Assembly: GCA_026261815.1 (NCBI GenBank)
Contig: JAMPIT010000894.1
Location: forward strand, 52,639,147 to 52,703,146
From: Monarcha castaneiventris obscurior
Lineage: Eukaryota; Chordata; Aves; Passeriformes; Monarchidae
Reading direction: 5' to 3'
DNA length: 64,000 nt
This document shows positions 60,694-64,000 of this stretch, in pieces. Under the pieces are notes generated by a model. It made no database searches. It was not told the origin of the DNA and was given only the letters and a program-made list of their open reading frames with translations. The position numbers were made by a program, and so were the translations under genes. How positions within the stretch are numbered: position 1 is the first letter of the stretch; each line of letters begins with the position of its first letter.

Positions 60694-63600
60694 GTAAGGA
60701 ACAAAAGCTCTTTAACACCAGTTTGCTTAATGTCCCAGCTGAACTATGTTAGTGTGGTACTCTCTAGAGATTTGAGAGAAAATATAATTTAATATAAAAC
60801 TTTTATTCCCCTCTTTTAGTATTGTAAGGCCTAGGGTGCATTTCTCTGTCTTCCAGGGTGCGTGTATGGGGATTTCCACAGGATACTTGAGATATTGATA
60901 GCTCTGTGTGTCTGTCATTTAAACAGCCTGGACTAAACAGGATAAACAGGATATGTATGGATGTGATCTTTCGTCACTGCACTTGCTTATAGGTGGTTAA
61001 AATTTTGCAAGGTCAATACATCAATGTGATTCTGAAAAAAAAATGCCCCCCTCTGTTCTGTGTTACTGTGACTTGCAAGATGAGTCCTCTGTCTTATGTC
61101 ACTCTCCTGATGAAAAGGGCAATACAGATTTTCTGATGATGTCTGTTTCTGATCCAAACCAGCTACCACCTGTTCACTCTTGCTTGAAAAGGAATAATGC
61201 CAGAGAGATCTCTTTATACTTTCGGTTCATGAACAAGTATCAGCAGCACTCAAATAGGTATTTTAACCCTAAAGCAAGATTTTGGTATCTCCACTATTCT
61301 CCCCTTTGGGATGGGTGGGGAAAGAAGCAGAAAGATCAGAACTGTTGGCATAAATAATCCCTTGCAAAACTGTGTACACATATTCCAGTGGTTTGCAGCT
61401 CAGCACTGGAGGACTGAATAATAAATATTTGCAAATTGTTGAACAGTCAGGAATCAAAACAGTCTGATTAACATGCCACTAACAACGTAACTGTTGGACT
61501 CCAAGGTGTTATGCCAAACCCTCAAGTACAGATAACTCTCTTATCAAAATAAACTGTTCAGTTTTGCTTTCTCACTCACTTTTTAGCAGGAGACTTTCAC
61601 TCTGTCCATTTCTGGTTTTACCAGACTGGCCCATGCCAGGGCCCTACCTGGCATGCTCTATTTCCATGAGAAATGAGACAGTCTTCTTGCTTGCTTTCCC
61701 ATTTTTTTCTGTTGTTTCTGGGAAACAGGATTATGGTTATAAAAGATAAGACAGCTCCTTTCTTAGTGGTGCCAAATTTGGCTTGGTAGGTCAGAGCCAC
61801 TAATAAATGCCCAAACCAGGACTCAAATCCACGTCAGTGGTTTGTCAGTGTGTTCCCCACTGTGCAGCCTGGCTTACCTGTGGGCAGACATTTCCAATCT
61901 CCTGAATTGCTGGCATGGTTAAAAGCTTCAGCCCTGCCAGCTCTGGGGCGTTGCTCCCCACTCCTTCTCCACCAAGCAAGCCCCAGATTGGTGCTGCTTT
62001 CTGTAGCTGCTGCCAGGTAATGGCAGCATGTCTGTGTGTTGGCAGATGTGCTGCAGAGTCAGCACTGAGCTGAGGTTTGCCAGATTTCCAGATTTTTTTG
62101 GGTGCTGTTGTTTGCTTTCCTTCCCATCCTTAATGTCCAGATTAACCTGTATTGCTCTTCTACTTGAATTATTTATAAAGTTCTGATTGTGGATCTGTGC
62201 CTGCATCTCCTTGATTACAGCAAGACTTAAATGGTGCAATTTGTTTAAAGAAAGCTTACAGAGCCTGACTGACAAAGAAAGGCTGCTCTGTTCTTATCAT
62301 ATACAATGCCTGTATTCACTCCACCTTCCCTCAGACCACACAGGTAATGTAATCAGCCACTGGAGGAATGTTGTCTGTTGAACACACTCCTTTCTGGTTT
62401 GCATTGGTCCTGCATCAAGTTCTCTGTACTTCTGGAAAATTTTGCATTTACTCATCTACTCTTGGCACAAAATTCCCGAAGTTAAAATGCAAAGTCCCAA
62501 TTTCAGTCAGTTTTGCTTTTTCTCAGATGTTTTGTATCTGCCTTTTTTTATAAAATGGCTTGCAGGTTATGTATGAAGTGAGGGGGTTTTTACAAAGCGA
62601 AGAAGAGAGGAGAAGGGGGATGGAAGCCCTGTTGTTTGTGCTGTCGGTGTTTTGCTGAGAGCAGTGTAAACCTCTCATGTGTGACTGCAGCTTCCCACCC
62701 AGGGAGCAGGCTCTCCTTCCCTGCCCGACTGCTGCTCTCATCGTTGGCTGAGAATATTGCAACACTCAATCTACTGCACTTTCTGGCTTAGAGATCCAGC
62801 TGTTTGTGTGGGATCCAGCTGTTTCCCCCGCCCCTTCTCCACATTCTTAGCTTTTGTTTTTCTTTGTTTTGTTTGTTTTCCACTTTATGAGTAACTGAGA
62901 AGCTTGCCACATACTTTCAGGTTGGAAGGCTGATCCCTTGAAGTTTTTTGCATCCTACCTTGTGAATGGCAAGACTTCTAAGGTCTCCTGTGAATGTACT
63001 AACACAACTTCATGTAGCTATAAGGATGCCTTTTCTTTCTCCTTGGAGGAGCTGCTCTTTGAGACCTGCTTGGGAGTCTGAATTTCCTCTTTTTTTTTTT
63101 CTTTTTGTAATTTTAAAAATGAGATAAGTGGTTTCTGCAGTCATTTTATAGATTTCGTATCTCATATCTGGAAAAGCCTCCTGCTTGAGTGCAGTTTCAC
63201 CTTATTTGCAGTGTGCTGACTAAATGTTGAAGCTGCTGTCCTTCCTTCTTGCCCATGTCATGTACTTTTGCACTGGTGCTGCTGTGCTGGGCCTTTCCTC
63301 TTTGACAGCTGAATGTGGAGGGGCTGCTACCCCCAGCTACAAAGTGTAAAGCCTTGATTCCCTACCCAAATGTTGAATGAGCAGCAAATAGGGAATGGCT
63401 GCAGCTCATCCAGAGAAGGGAAGAGAGGCTACTTTGGAAAGGATTCAGAGATGCAGGCTGAGAAGAGCTTTAGAAAGAGGAAAGTGAGGAAAGGAGTAAC
63501 CAAGACAGAATTTGGAGCAGTGGAGAGGTGACACAAGGGCCAGAAGTCGCTTGTTCAGCAGAGGCCAGGCTGAAAGCCAGAGGCAGTGACTGGCCTGTGC

Positions 63601-64000
63601 TCCTCACCTGCCCTGCAAGCAGGGAAGTCAGCCCTGCACTTGAGGGAGATAATAAGGTTTGTAAAATCCAGTGTAGGGAAGGGCTTGGGTTGGGATGTGC
63701 AGTTTTGGAATGTGACTTAAAGCTTGAGAGGATCCCTCTGTGATGCCTTAGGTTTTAACTTTTATATTTTTCAAATTCTGTGCTGCTTAGAGTGTAACTC
63801 TGAAGTTCCTTGTAGCCTGTAATTTCTGCTCTCTCGTGCTGGGCAGACATAACAAAGCCTCTCCAGGCTTTGCCTTCAAGGACAGCCAGGCTGTTCTAGG
63901 CCCAACATGTGTAAACCAAAGCCTCTAAGGGGGGAACAAGCTGAGGGGAATTACATCATTAAACTGGGGCTTTAATTGGAGATTTAACCCTGATATGCAA
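60694..64000 (+). other. SWAP70 intron 3 (continues past window)
   Basis: At least 3.3 kb. I looked for the next SWAP70 exon (EYLLKKLTEA-type sequence) and did not find it. No repeat family or gene recognised. The sequence near 63380-63720 is somewhat GC-richer but unassigned. Confidence 0.75.

Overview
This is nuclear DNA from a vertebrate, almost certainly a bird. Spliced genes have GT-AG introns and CpG-island promoters, protein-coding exons closely match known vertebrate proteins, and the recognisable interspersed repeats are 5'-truncated CR1 LINEs whose 3' ends read ATTCTGTGATTCTG, as is typical of birds. There are no operons, CRISPR arrays, tRNA or rRNA genes that I can support.

Three genes lie head to tail on the + strand in the order ZNF143 - WEE1 - SWAP70, the same order and orientation I recall from human chromosome 11p15. 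(1) About 1-16830: the 3' half of ZNF143. Nine coding exons (2552-16112) encode the last 423 residues: all seven C2H2 zinc fingers and the C-terminal region. The first roughly 215 residues must be encoded upstream of the window. (2) About 16830-24840: intergenic DNA with no gene recognised. (3) About 24840-35670: the complete WEE1 gene, with a CpG-island promoter, eleven coding exons (25318-34456, 644 residues) and a 3' UTR. (4) About 35680-46190: intergenic DNA with two truncated CR1 LINEs, one of which keeps a decayed piece of reverse transcriptase, and an unexplained CpG-richer patch. (5) About 46190-64000: the start of SWAP70. It has a GC-rich promoter with a tandem repeat, then coding exons 1-3 (46589-60693, first 138 residues), with long introns that hold another CR1 and a roughly 680 bp CCTCT satellite. 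The rest of SWAP70 lies downstream.

The genes are neighbours, not a pathway. ZNF143 is a transcription activator, WEE1 is the CDK1-inhibiting mitotic kinase, and SWAP70 is a phosphoinositide-binding actin/Rac regulator. Nothing in the window suggests they are jointly regulated.

I found no convincing undescribed biological system. The points most worth checking are a GC-AG intron at the SWAP70 first exon, a G-rich minisatellite directly upstream of the SWAP70 start codon, the very long CCTCT array in SWAP70 intron 2, a cluster of cell-cycle-type promoter motifs at WEE1, and a few CpG-richer patches that no recognised gene explains. Exon boundaries were placed by reading splice sites and frame continuity and by comparison with remembered mammalian proteins, not by alignment.
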